Below, piece after piece: positions 57,101 to 64,000 of a stretch of 64,000 nt of DNA (position 1 is the stretch's first letter; the number at the start of each line of letters is the position of its first letter). The notes beneath the pieces were generated by a model, which saw only the letters and a program-made list of their open reading frames with translations, did no database searches and was not told where the DNA came from. Position numbers and translations under genes: made by a program. The DNA lies in the NCBI GenBank assembly GCA_905116865.2, contig CAJHNH020008536.1, positions 382,926 through 446,925 of the forward strand, given 5' to 3'. The DNA is from Candidula unifasciata (taxonomy: Eukaryota; Mollusca; Gastropoda; Stylommatophora; Geomitridae).

Positions 57101-59494
57101 ACTTGACAGAAAGTTCAGAAGCAAATTCTGTCACCTGTCGGCTAGCTCCATGGCTCAAACATATAATTGTCTCCCTTTTTACTCTGGTTTTCCTACATTG
57201 TACTTTCTCGTCCTTTTTAGGATGAAATTTGTCCTTATTTGAAGCCCTTCTCTGGCTTTTGCCAGGGGCCGCAATATAGCCTGGCCATAAATATGGCCTA
57301 AAGGCTGAATGCGGTTTCTGGGACCTCTGCACGGTGATCTTCACCCACATGGTGGGACATTGTGTCATCGGGTGTTTATAGCTTGTGTGATGTCCTGGTG
57401 GGGTAGAAAGTCAGTCAGTTGTTTGTCTCCCTTCGAGCAAAACAGCAGATCATTAATTGAAATTTATACCCACTTTATGCCGTCAGTGCCAGACATGGAC
57501 ATTGAGTAGATCACAGAAGAAAATAACTATCTGAGAAATATTCTGACTTTGAAAGGTCACAAATGACACTAGAAGAGATAGGGTCACGAATGCCAACACA
57601 AGAGAGAATGTTGGAACAGGACTGTACTAGAATTTCATTGAGAAACCGAGGATAAATTGGTTTTGCCATCTATTGACAATGCAGCCAGACCAAACTGTAG
57701 ATGAAACCTTCTACAGCTAATGCCATCACTCCATATTTTGCGAGGTCTTCCACTCGCTTTTTACCCGTTGTAACGTTTTAGTGTGGCTTTCTGTGACAGA
57801 TAGTACCAGTGTCCAAACCACTTCATTTGTTGTTCTTTGATGACTTGTAAGACTGGCTTTATTCCTAGCATTCGTCTGATTTCGTGATTTTGTATTCTGT
57901 CTTTCCTTGAAACTCCTGCAGCTCTTCTAAGGCATTTCATCTCTGTTGTCACAATTTTACTTTCATCGGTGGATGTAAGTGTCCAACACATTCACTAACC
58001 CCTGTAAGCCACAGAGCTGCACTGTGAGTTACAGTGTTAATCGTTAGTTGATGCTCCACCTTCACTGCAGAAGGGATGCCCTGTAACTGTGCCTGCGTAA
58101 ATCACACACATTTTCCATCACAGTACTATTTGAAAACCAGTGAAAAACCTGTCAGACTCGGCAAAGTCTTAAAGCTCACACAGGCAAAGTAAATGCATAA
58201 GGCAGCTGTAATGTTATTATCCTTTGCTTCCCTCTTGATCCTCAGTAACACGCTGGTGAAAATTGTTTTGGAAACTTACCTGAGCGCTCAAGACCATTCC
58301 AACCTAACATAAGTGTAAGGAGATTTAATGGAAAGTAAAACTGGCCAGCATGATACTAACCAAATTCCCAGTTGAGTACTATTAGTCTAAGAATTGAATG
58401 TGGCTAGCACCATATATCCAACGGTCTCACTCTGTGGAAAGATTTCTTTACTTATTGTTTACTTTTTTCTGTACATAGATATTTGAATGATCCATTTTGA
58501 ATAATTATGTTAAACTATTTTATTTTCAGGAATGGGAGAAGAAAATGAAAGATAGGGTAGAATTAGAGCAGAAAAGAATAGAATTGGAGCAGAAAAGAAG
58601 AGCTGAATTGCAAAAACGAGTAAGTTTTTGTTTTTTTACTTTAAACTTTCAACCATTCATATAGAAGTTACACGTTTTTCCTCACTGAAAAACTAGTGAA
58701 CAAACACTTTGTCTCAGCAAAATCCCACCAAACATTGTGCATGTAAAAAATGCGTAAGGCAGTCCCTAGAGGTGCCAACACTAACAGTTGCCACCACTTG
58801 TGTAGATTGTTGATGATAATAGTAGTCAGTCATGACAAATTGGCCATACACTTGCCAGCTCAAATGCAAACGGGCCACAAACCATTTTCTGAATATATCT
58901 TACAGGAACTGCTGCGGGTTTAGATGAAGGGCATGAAATACACAGCTCACAGTGTTGTACCAAGCACTTACTTTAGTAGCTTATGGAAACTCTGTTAGCA
59001 CACCATAGCCAGGTGGGGAAAAAAACACCCCCTAAAGGTTTTAATGGACTGGCTGCTTATCTGCCATTTTGGTCTGAATGAAGGACTTTGTGACAGTGTG
59101 CCATCTCTAGTGTCTACCAGAATCTGATTTACAAGTCTGCATCGTCACATTATAATTATAATTTGTAATCGTTATTTTTATTTGCACCAGGAACAAGAGA
59201 TGAATGAAAGAAGACTTAAAGACCATGTTGAGAAACAGAAGGTTTGCACTGTTCATGTTTGTATCCATCTGAACTGTGTGTGTGTGTGTGTATATATATA
59301 TATACACACACACATGCGCACATGCACACATGCATGCACACACACACATGCACACACACACATGCACACACACACACACACACATACACACACACACACA
59401 TGCACACACACACACACACATGCACACACACACACACCTACCCCACTCTATTGAGCTGATAAAAGGACTGGTCATCATTACTCGTGAGGGATGA

Positions 59495-59553
<59 letters not shown>

Positions 59554-62500
59554 AGAGACTGCAACAGTATATGAGTCAATCTAATTTATATGTCTGCCTG
59601 ACCTGTCAGTTTATCTTTGTTTAGTTTTATCGTATCTGACATCATAATGTCACATCTATGTGTTTGTCCATATGCCTACTCTCTGTTTGTCTGTCCCATC
59701 TGACATATACCATCCCATATTGTTCTTGATCTTACTTTGAACAAAGAAGACACAGGCAAGAGACTGCACAGTTTATTGCCTGGCATATGACACTGTATCT
59801 CCTCAGGTGCATACTACAGTAACAATTGAAGCAGATAAATGAATTGTTCCAACTGAAACACAAAATCTTCCCATGTGGATTAATTCCAGGACCCTATAAT
59901 CGGGAAAACAAGAGTAGACCCATGACTCTCCAATAAGCATGTCATAAGAGACGACTAATTGAAGGCTTTTTTTTTTAAAATTCTGAGTGCGTCTGCCTGG
60001 GAGGCAAGGAACCAACAGTCTGCATACAAGTAAGTCATATCTGTAAAATGGATGTGCACTCAACACTCAATTTCTGGAATAAGACTAAATTCCAGAAAGG
60101 ACGAGCAACCAGAACTTTCTGCTGACGTTACAGCCAGTGAACATGAAGATAAATGAAGCAGAAGAAACACAAAGTCAACTACGTACATAAAATACTGCCA
60201 GTTTCACCAGGGCAACCAGAGACTGTTGACCATGTCATTTTGAGTGCATAATTCTAGATTTAATAGCAGTTTGCTTCCATGAATCACAATAGTCAGCAGT
60301 TGGCCGAGGTGTGGAACATCAACATATAGTCAGAATGGAGGAAACACCTGCAATCAATTGTTTGTGTATTCTTGTTCAAATTCACAACGGGTAAACATTG
60401 CTTTGACTCTATCTTACTGATATTACTTGTTGTTTATGTTTTTGTTGCTGTTTGTTTTAAAACTATTCTTATTTGTCTGATTTTATTTGCGGTAGTCTGT
60501 ACAGCTTTACTGACTTCACATAGATAGTCATACGCACAAGTTTCTCTGTGCGTGATTGTTGCCAAATATTTCACCTGCAGATAGCAAGAATCAACAAGGC
60601 TCGGGAAGAAGGCTGGAGACACTTGGTCAGCCCAGCCCCTGGATATGAGGTAATTTAAATATCTGATTCCCTGCTGAATAGTTCCCTTTTGAATATTCAT
60701 TTCATGTTCATGTTGTTTTGCTTTTCATTATTTCAAGCAGGATGTTTATGAGTTTTCTTTTTTTTTCTTCAAATTAATCACTAGATTGAATTCTTCAACT
60801 TCCCCTACTTCCTAAAGCACATGTCTGTTGAATGTCTGCATTCACATAGGAGCAGATATATTTGGGATAAAATCGTACAAAATGTACAACATCAACATAT
60901 GGTCAGGACATAGCCTTATGCCTTATCAACATATGGTCAGGATATAGCCTTATGCAGCATCAACATATAGTCAGGATATAGCCTTTTGCAGCATCAACAT
61001 ATAGTCAAGTTATATAGCCTTATGCAACATCAACATATAGTCAGGATATAGCCTTATGCAACATCAACATATAGTCAGGTTATAGCCTTATGCAACATCA
61101 ACATATAGTCAGGATATAGCCTTATGCAACATCAACATATAGTCAGGATATAGCCTTATGCAACATCAACATATAGTCAGGATATAGCCTTATGCAACAT
61201 CAACATATAGTCAGGATGTAGCCTTATGCAACATCAACATATAGTCAGGATATAGCCTTATGCAACATTAACATATAGTCAGGATATAGCCTTATGCAAC
61301 ATCAACATATAGTCAGGATATAGCCTTATGCAACATCAACATATAGTCAGGATATAGCCTTATGCAGCATCAACATATAGTCAGGATATAGCCTTATGCA
61401 ACGTCAACTTATAGTCAGGATATAGCCTTATGCCTTATCAACATATAGTCAGGATATAGCCTTATGCAGCATCAACATATAGTCAGGATATAGCCTTATG
61501 CAACATCAACTTATAGTCAGGATATAGCCTTATGCAGCATCAACATATAGTCAGGATATAGCCTTATGCAGCATCAACATATAGTCAGGATATAGCCTTA
61601 TGCAACATCAACATATAGTCAGGTTATAGCCTTATGCAACATCAACATATAGTCAGGATATAGCCTTATGCAACATCAACATATAGTCAGGATATAGCCT
61701 TATGCAACATCAACATATGGTCAGGATATAGCCGTATGCAGCATCAACATATGGTCAGGATATAGCCTTATGCAACATCAACTTATAGTCAGGATATAGC
61801 CTTATGCAGCATCAACATATGGTCAGGATATAGCCTTATGCAACATCAACATATAGTCAGGATCCAACTGTACATAATATACATCATCATTATATAGTCA
61901 GAACATTATTCAACATTACCAAATACTCAGGACCTAACCCAGTATGATGTACAACGAGGATGTACAACGAAATATCATGACAGACAATACTAGGCATCTA
62001 TAACCACCAGCAAAATCTGTGAACACAGCAGTAGAGGATGATGATGCTTCCTATATTATTTACGGCACTTGTAAACATTACCTTTGTGTTACTGAGTCCC
62101 ATAAAAGAAAACAAGAAATATTAACACTGTTGTGTATCATGTGCATAAGGAAAGCAAGGGGAGAGGCTACCACAGAGTATATCCCTAGCAACTCTAAACG
62201 GGTTGTGGTGGCCTGGAGAAAACGGTGATGGAAGCTGGAGTTTCTGGAACACGAGGCAGAGGCCAACCTCCGCAAACATGGATTCAAGACATTGAAGATG
62301 CATGGGCTATGGAAGCACATAGGGCTGGAAAATTGGCTAGAGATTCTTTCATATTTATGGCATTATGGTGCTGGGGTGTCTGTGGATTACCTACCTCCCC
62401 CGGGCAGCAGCTAGAAATGCCCTGTACCAGTTCTAAAGGAAATATGGGTTGTGTTTCTGCCTTCCTCTTTGACACAATGGTCTTGGAGTGAGAGAGGTTA

Positions 62501-63416
62501 TGCTAGGTCAAGAGGCTGACACCGCAATGGACGCTCCTTTCATGAACAGATATTCACTAGACCTAGGGTGAAGTGGGGGGGGGCAACCACTACGCACAAC
62601 ACCAAACACTTCTCACGCCCTGCCTCTCGAGGCTTAGTCCCAATTGGCTAGAGAAAGAGAGACATTCAAGTGTGCTGTGAAGAAAGCAATGTTCTGGAAA
62701 GGACCTGGTGATTGAGGATGATGATGAGCGTACCATACACTTAAATAAGTTTGGCATGACACTGGTTGCCTAATCCCGTAAGAAACCTTCAGCGGCAGGA
62801 TCCAGCCAGTCCTAGGTAGTTAGCTTCTTTTGGATAATTTCTCATGAAATGCTGGTGTATTGGGGAAATGAAGAGGCAGATAGACCAGCTGGTTATGAAC
62901 TACTTTGTTATGAATTGATGCATGACAGGCTAGATGTTGTAAGGGTCGTTTGGGAGCGAGCGGTCAGTGCAGAGGCACAAATAGATTATCACAGTCTGAG
63001 GAGAATGGTGCTGGGAAAAGTGACCAACAGACCTGGCTGACATGCAACACTCAAGGCCAGACAGATATGCAGTCAGACTGTTACTGGTGCCATCGGAATT
63101 GAAACTGCGCTTGCTGCTGAAGATGGGGATTGAGCACTTATGGGAATGTCCTGAGTGCTATGATGTTGTCTTAATTCAACATTTAATCCATCCAGTCATG
63201 AACGATTCTACAGTTAAGAGAGTTAGGTGTGAGTAGCCTGAGTCCCTATGCTCCATTGGGAGTTGAAAGGTAGAAGAATAGTTGTGTACATGATACTACT
63301 CATTCTGTTGGCATTTACTTCAACTTTACTTTTCTGGTTGATAGGGGAACCGAACTCCTACCCCCAGCAACAATCAGCAGTATCCCCCTCGGCCATTACC
63401 AGTTCCAAACCCAAAT
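36063..63416 (+). CDS. NEK1: NEK1-like protein kinase gene (NIMA-related), 19 exons seen, 3' end outside window
   Basis: Ser/Thr kinase of the NIMA-related family; vertebrate NEK1 acts at centrosomes and cilia and in DNA-damage signalling. Exons: 36063-36100, 37896-37931, 38595-38655, 41312-41353, 42322-42377, 43924-44007, 45810-45877, 46899-46985, 48344-48398, 51444-51524, 52580-52655, 54097-54181, 55927-56032, 56795-56858, 58530-58619, 59191-59241, 60581-60649, 63345-63416, plus one or two not found. All listed exons have GT/AG borders; phases agree except across two gaps. Kinase landmarks: alpha-C Glu, [37 protein letters not shown]. The C-terminal part is a charged coiled coil ending INKAREEGW, a NEK1-type signature (NEK5 lacks it). 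The glycine-loop/beta-3-Lys exon and the exon after LKHA are missing. Introns are filled by minisatellites and transposon relics. Confidence 0.88.
36190..37250 (+). repeat. 32-bp minisatellite in NEK1-like intron 1
   Basis: Roughly 30 units with core TATGTTTCTGGAAGGATTAT, alternating TTCTGA and TTCACA linkers. Occupies the interval where the glycine-loop exon is expected. Confidence 0.95.
37468..37650 (+). mobile_element. Family A SINE, diverged
   Basis: Body CAGGTCGACCCAGCCTAAAA and CTGGGAAGTAAAGGCAACC in a NEK1-like intron; the head is decayed. Confidence 0.55.
37896..37931 (+). CDS. NEK1: NEK1-like exon, alpha-C helix
   Basis: After TTTAAG, 12 codons read [12 protein letters not shown], then GTAATT. 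The final Glu is the alpha-C glutamate that pairs with the beta-3 lysine. The exon starts in phase 0, which does not fit the phase 2 end of exon 1. Confidence 0.85.
38595..38655 (+). CDS. NEK1: NEK1-like exon, beta-4 strand
   Basis: Encodes [20 protein letters not shown] plus one base. The HPNIV motif is typical of protein kinases. Bounded by AAATAG and GTAAGA. Confidence 0.92.
39236..39306 (-). repeat. tRNA-like sequence nested in the piggyBac relic
   Basis: The minus strand has an A-box-like TAGTGTAATTGGTATCACG and a B-box-like GTGTTCAACCCC, spaced as in a tRNA, with an A-rich run beyond its 3' end. The acceptor arms do not pair, so this is a tRNA-derived repeat rather than a tRNA gene. 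Confidence 0.45.
39720..39947 (-). pseudogene. piggyBac transposase N-terminal remnant
   Basis: ATG at 39947 opens [14 protein letters not shown]; a shift of frame then continues into an acidic stretch and [10 protein letters not shown] near 39740. The DDE catalytic region is missing, so the copy cannot encode a functional transposase. Confidence 0.5.
41312..41353 (+). CDS. NEK1: NEK1-like exon, hinge
   Basis: 42 bases encode [15 protein letters not shown] (first and last codons split). It covers beta-5 and the hinge (VMNYC). Bounded by GTCACAG and GTAAGT. Confidence 0.9.
41460..41790 (+). mobile_element. RNase H-derived repeat, family F
   Basis: In a NEK1-like intron: [20 protein letters not shown], then degraded distal part ending CPKCFDVS. 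Confidence 0.6.
41800..42065 (-). mobile_element. LINE C-terminal fragment, decayed
   Basis: [20 protein letters not shown] on the minus strand, then decayed sequence. Confidence 0.4.
42090..42215 (+). mobile_element. Family A SINE, 3' half
   Basis: Only the distal body is kept: GGGATGTTGACCATAATACC, CCGATTGGTCTATAAAATAT and the CCCAATATGCC end. Confidence 0.5.
42322..42377 (+). CDS. NEK1: NEK1-like exon, alpha-D
   Basis: Encodes [19 protein letters not shown], matching the NEK GGDL..RI...G..F.EDQ segment. Bounded by GACCAG and GTAAGA. Confidence 0.92.
42700..43260 (+). repeat. Irregular 50-60 bp repeat
   Basis: Recurring GAGAAGTATAG, GGGAAGTCACTGAC and ACAGTAGAAAAC blocks with variable spacing in a NEK1-like intron. 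Confidence 0.7.
43625..43842 (-). mobile_element. Family A SINE, reverse
   Basis: Reverse copy: AAACCAATCGGCACTTGGTG, ACTTCCCAGGGCTT, GGCTGGGTCGACCTGGGA, and a head reverse complement with TTAGCCACTACACCACGGCG. Confidence 0.65.
43924..44007 (+). CDS. NEK1: NEK1-like exon, catalytic loop
   Basis: 28 codons covering [19 protein letters not shown] and ILHRDIKCQ. The catalytic Asp of HRD is present. A Cys replaces the Ser/Ala usual before QN in NEK kinases. Confidence 0.94.
44470..44880 (+). mobile_element. RNase H-derived repeat, family F
   Basis: [20 protein letters not shown], an in-frame TAG, then a distal part with the GGACGCAGCACTTATGGGAA end. Confidence 0.6.
44926..45380. mobile_element. 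Foldback element with telomere-like core
   Basis: Left arm about 44940-45026 and right arm about 45279-45371 are inverted copies (both include CAGTCCCCTGGCTGCAGTGC on opposite strands). The arms begin CTCCTTGCAATAA. The outer flanks share AAATCCTGGGTTCT, though four bases intervene on the right. The core holds a degenerate CCCTAA run at 45212-45246. Confidence 0.65.
45212..45246 (+). repeat. Degenerate telomere-like CCCTAA run
   Basis: CCCTAACCCTAAACCTAACC and further CCCTA units, interrupted by single-base changes. Internal to the foldback element, so probably not a chromosome-fusion scar. Confidence 0.7.
45386..45600 (-). mobile_element. Probable LINE C-terminal fragment
   Basis: Minus open stretch with [19 protein letters not shown] and [20 protein letters not shown], resembling other RT C-terminal ends but without the GH(V/T)xR motif. 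Confidence 0.3.
45810..45877 (+). CDS. NEK1: NEK1-like exon, DFG
   Basis: Encodes [20 protein letters not shown] and the start of the activation segment. The metal-binding DFG is intact. Bounded by TTTGCAG and GTGAGT. Confidence 0.94.
46610..46750 (+). repeat. 14-bp tandem repeat
   Basis: TTTGATGTTGATGG and TTTGATGTTGGTGG units alternate. Confidence 0.92.
46899..46985 (+). CDS. NEK1: NEK1-like exon, activation loop
   Basis: Encodes [18 protein letters not shown] then [10 protein letters not shown]. The activation-loop Thr and SPE anchor are conserved. Bounded by GTTTACAG and GTACCA. Confidence 0.94.
47150..48065 (+). repeat. 54-bp minisatellite with open frames on both strands
   Basis: About 17 units containing GTTGATAGTAATGAAGTTGA. 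The plus frame reads DSNEVDD(H/N)(D/G)FD, the minus frame [11 protein letters not shown]. The array lies between the activation-loop and alpha-F exons, interrupted near 47450. Confidence 0.95.
48344..48398 (+). CDS. NEK1: NEK1-like exon, alpha-F
   Basis: Encodes [19 protein letters not shown] (first codon split) and ends in phase 0 at GTAAGT. The next exon found needs two leading bases, so an exon of length 3n+2 is missing. Confidence 0.93.
48590..48790 (-). mobile_element. Family C SINE, reverse
   Basis: Reverse copy with TTTTTCTAGGCAAATTTACA, TCTCGATACCACTG and AACGCTTAAGCCACAGACGC. Confidence 0.6.
48845..49115 (+). mobile_element. Family E dispersed repeat
   Basis: Blocks CATGTCATAGGAGGCTAATT, AACCAACAGTCTGCATACAA and GAGTTTACAGAATG. 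Confidence 0.6.
49235..51100 (+). repeat. 1.9-kb minisatellite, 34-bp grading into 36-bp units
   Basis: More than 50 units with core AACTTATAATAGCAGCCTA. The left half uses GGTGAATATGTTCAC, the right half TGTGCGTATGTGTTCGC (two bases longer). Lies where a NEK1-like exon is missing. Confidence 0.95.
51444..51524 (+). CDS. NEK1: NEK1-like exon, alpha-G/H
   Basis: Encodes [17 protein letters not shown] and [10 protein letters not shown] (last codon split). Acceptor GTGGCAG, donor AG|GTTGGT. Confidence 0.92.
51590..51975 (+). repeat. Degenerate TTGATGATTG repeat
   Basis: Imperfect GTTGATGATTGTGGTG units in the intron after the alpha-G/H exon. Confidence 0.8.
52235..52430 (+). mobile_element. 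LINE C-terminal fragment
   Basis: [20 protein letters not shown] then [15 protein letters not shown] and a stop. Confidence 0.5.
52580..52655 (+). CDS. NEK1: NEK1-like exon, end of kinase domain
   Basis: Encodes [18 protein letters not shown] then VRKLLSAQ; the Arg of RDRPS anchors the end of the kinase domain. Bounded by TTTGTAG and GTATTT. Confidence 0.93.
52965..53225 (+). mobile_element. Family E dispersed repeat
   Basis: Blocks GTGTGGGTTCTGGGGCCCC, AATTAGGGGTGTTTCCTTC and AACCAACAGTCTACATACAC. Confidence 0.6.
53630..53825 (+). mobile_element. LINE C-terminal fragment
   Basis: [20 protein letters not shown] then [20 protein letters not shown] and a stop, the standard RT C-terminus. Confidence 0.65.
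54097..54181 (+). CDS. NEK1: NEK1-like exon after the kinase domain
   Basis: Encodes [20 protein letters not shown] then PPAPKPSA, comparable with the NEK AEEF segment that follows the kinase domain. A 35-bp tandem array begins about 16 bases into the following intron. Confidence 0.88.
54195..54541 (+). repeat. 35-bp minisatellite abutting a splice donor
   Basis: About 10 units with CACAAAGTGGGCTAACTTGT then GTGGGTAAAACA. It begins some 16 bases after the exon end at 54181. Confidence 0.95.
54920..55315 (+). repeat. 26-28 bp minisatellite
   Basis: Units of AATGCTTTCTTTAGCTCCAT plus a variable T run. Confidence 0.95.
55515..55850 (-). mobile_element. LINE C-terminal fragment
   Basis: Minus frames with [15 protein letters not shown] and [20 protein letters not shown]. 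Same family as 28545-28930. Confidence 0.45.
55927..56032 (+). CDS. NEK1: NEK1-like exon, linker
   Basis: Encodes [20 protein letters not shown] and [15 protein letters not shown]. The KY...YGVPL segment resembles the KYGIPL segment of vertebrate NEK1. Bounded by GACTGTAG and GTGAAA. Confidence 0.88.
56246..56595. mobile_element. 350-bp foldback MITE with 8-bp target duplication
   Basis: The two halves are inverted copies (about 140 bp each) around a short unpaired centre. Ends read GGCTATCCTCCGAATAAC and, on the other strand, AGCTATCCTCCGAATAAC. The flanks carry a perfect direct repeat CATCTTTA (56238-56245 and 56596-56603). An 8-bp duplication suggests the hAT or P superfamily. It lies in a NEK1-like intron. 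Confidence 0.75.
56795..56858 (+). CDS. NEK1: NEK1-like exon, basic linker
   Basis: Encodes [20 protein letters not shown] plus QA; basic and Pro-rich, probably disordered. Bounded by TCTTTAG and GTAAGT; phases fit both neighbours. Confidence 0.82.
57178..57422 (+). mobile_element. Family D SINE-like element, near full length
   Basis: Same GCCAGGGGCCGCAATATA core and GTCAGTCAGT tail as at 20245, with about 70 further bases at the 5' end. The 11-bp flank TTGTCTCCCTT occurs at 57167-57177 and 57423-57433. Confidence 0.75.
57640..57995 (-). mobile_element. LINE reverse transcriptase C-terminal fragment
   Basis: [40 protein letters not shown] and [14 protein letters not shown]. Confidence 0.65.
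58530..58619 (+). CDS. NEK1: NEK1-like exon, coiled coil
   Basis: 30 codons of charged heptad-like sequence with an internal duplication ([14 protein letters not shown]). Predicted coiled coil. Bounded by TTTTCAG and GTAAGT. Confidence 0.88.
59191..59241 (+). CDS. NEK1: NEK1-like exon, coiled coil
   Basis: 17 codons, [17 protein letters not shown], continuing the coiled coil in phase. Bounded by GCACCAG and GTTTGC. A (TG)/(CA) microsatellite starts 36 bases into the intron. Confidence 0.86.
59277..59440 (+). repeat. (TG)/(CA) microsatellite
   Basis: TG run, TA run, then CA run with CATGCACA interruptions; an imperfect inverted repeat. Confidence 0.96.
59493..59553 (+). repeat. (GTCT)n microsatellite
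   Basis: Fifteen near-perfect GTCT units. Confidence 0.97.
59875..60165 (+). mobile_element. Family E dispersed repeat
   Basis: Blocks CATGTCATAAGAGACGACTA, AAGGAACCAACAGTCTGCAT and GACGTTACAGCCAGTGAAC. Confidence 0.6.
60581..60649 (+). CDS. NEK1: NEK1-like exon, INKAREEGW signature
   Basis: Encodes [20 protein letters not shown] then GYE. The INRAREQGW-like motif is what points to NEK1 rather than NEK3, 4 or 5. Bounded by CCTGCAG and GTAATT. Confidence 0.9.
60890..61863 (+). repeat. 34-bp minisatellite
   Basis: About 28 units with CATCAACATATAGTCAGGAT then ATAGCCTTATG. Confidence 0.95.
62165..62380 (+). mobile_element. LINE C-terminal fragment
   Basis: [20 protein letters not shown] then [20 protein letters not shown]. 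Confidence 0.6.
62812..63190 (+). mobile_element. RNase H-derived repeat, family F
   Basis: Reads [38 protein letters not shown] and ends [12 protein letters not shown]. Confidence 0.6.
63345..63416 (+). CDS. NEK1: NEK1-like exon, Pro/Gln-rich
   Basis: 24 codons beginning [15 protein letters not shown]. Acceptor GTTGATAG, donor GTGAGT, both in phase. It is the last exon I can see; the gene continues beyond the window. Confidence 0.78.
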
Positions 63417-64000
63417 GTGAGTTCATTGTAATTTCCAATATTTCTCTGTTTTTGTCTGTTTAAACTGAGACTGATGTTTTGACTTTCTGTTACCATTTTA
63501 TTTATCCTTTACATATGGCCTAAAATAATTTTAAAAAACGAAAAAGGAAAGAGTTGACATGAAAGGTAAAGGTGGTTCTTCTACATTTTCTGGAAAGTAG
63601 CAGCCAAAGAATGAGAAGAGAATATTTTCGGGTTAGCAAGACCACAGCAGTAACATCCAAACAGGCAAACCTGAATACTTGGAGAGCAATATCATAAAAA
63701 AAAGAGAATGACAGTGGAAAAGAAGGAAAACTCTCTTCGATAAAGTTATTGACGACACATTAAGCTGGTTCAGGACAATTTCACACGCAGGCTGATCATT
63801 CAAAAGTGGCAACAAATTTCACTGAGGAATTTGGAGTGGCAGAAGATTTCCAAGCATTAAATGGTTTGCTCAAGAAAATTAAACTTGTATGGTAAATCTT
63901 TTGAAGTTCTAGTAGAAGCTTTGAAGATTTTATCAAAATGTCCCCTTACTTTGCGGATGCTTCAAAGATGGCGACTTTTTTTAAATCCTGGCGAGTGCAG

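Overview
The window is eukaryotic, intron-rich, AT-leaning genomic DNA packed with microsatellites, minisatellites and fossil retroelements. Fibrinogen-related secreted proteins, a NEK1-type kinase with many small exons, and dense SINE and LINE debris fit an invertebrate animal. I infer a lophotrochozoan, most likely a mollusc (gastropod). Almost all long uninterrupted reading frames here are artefacts of tandem repeats; the real genes are spliced.

Layout. 1-8.8 kb: an 18-bp minisatellite, LINE and SINE fragments, RNase-H-derived repeats, no convincing gene. 8.8-13.3 kb (+): two tandem intronless-looking paralogues of a secreted PAN-like/EGF-like/fibrinogen-related protein; the first has a 2-base frameshift, the second is intact (365 aa). 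13.3-19.8 kb: retroelement debris, including a SINE whose tail has grown into a 32-bp tandem array. 19.86-26.0 kb (-): a complete four-exon gene that I assemble by splice sites into a 409-421 aa protein with the motifs of an Rnl2-type (T4 Rnl2-like) RNA ligase. This is the most interesting item; its first intron holds a 1.2-kb 40-bp satellite and a 0.7-kb trinucleotide array. 26-36 kb: low-complexity tracts (an 0.8-kb CTT tract), LINE fragments and SINEs. 36.06-63.4 kb (+): a NEK1-like protein kinase gene, 19 exons visible and continuing past the window; its introns carry a piggyBac relic, two foldback elements, many SINEs and eight or more minisatellites.

The three gene systems show no functional link. 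The fibrinogen-related pair would act outside the cell (lectin or immune-type recognition), the RNA ligase would seal nicked RNA, and the NEK1-like kinase would act in cilia, cell cycle and DNA-damage signalling. In the NEK1-like gene two kinase-domain exons (glycine loop/beta-3 lysine, and the alpha-F to alpha-G segment) cannot be found. The neighbouring exons have incompatible phases, and both gaps contain long tandem arrays, so assembly loss is the simplest explanation.
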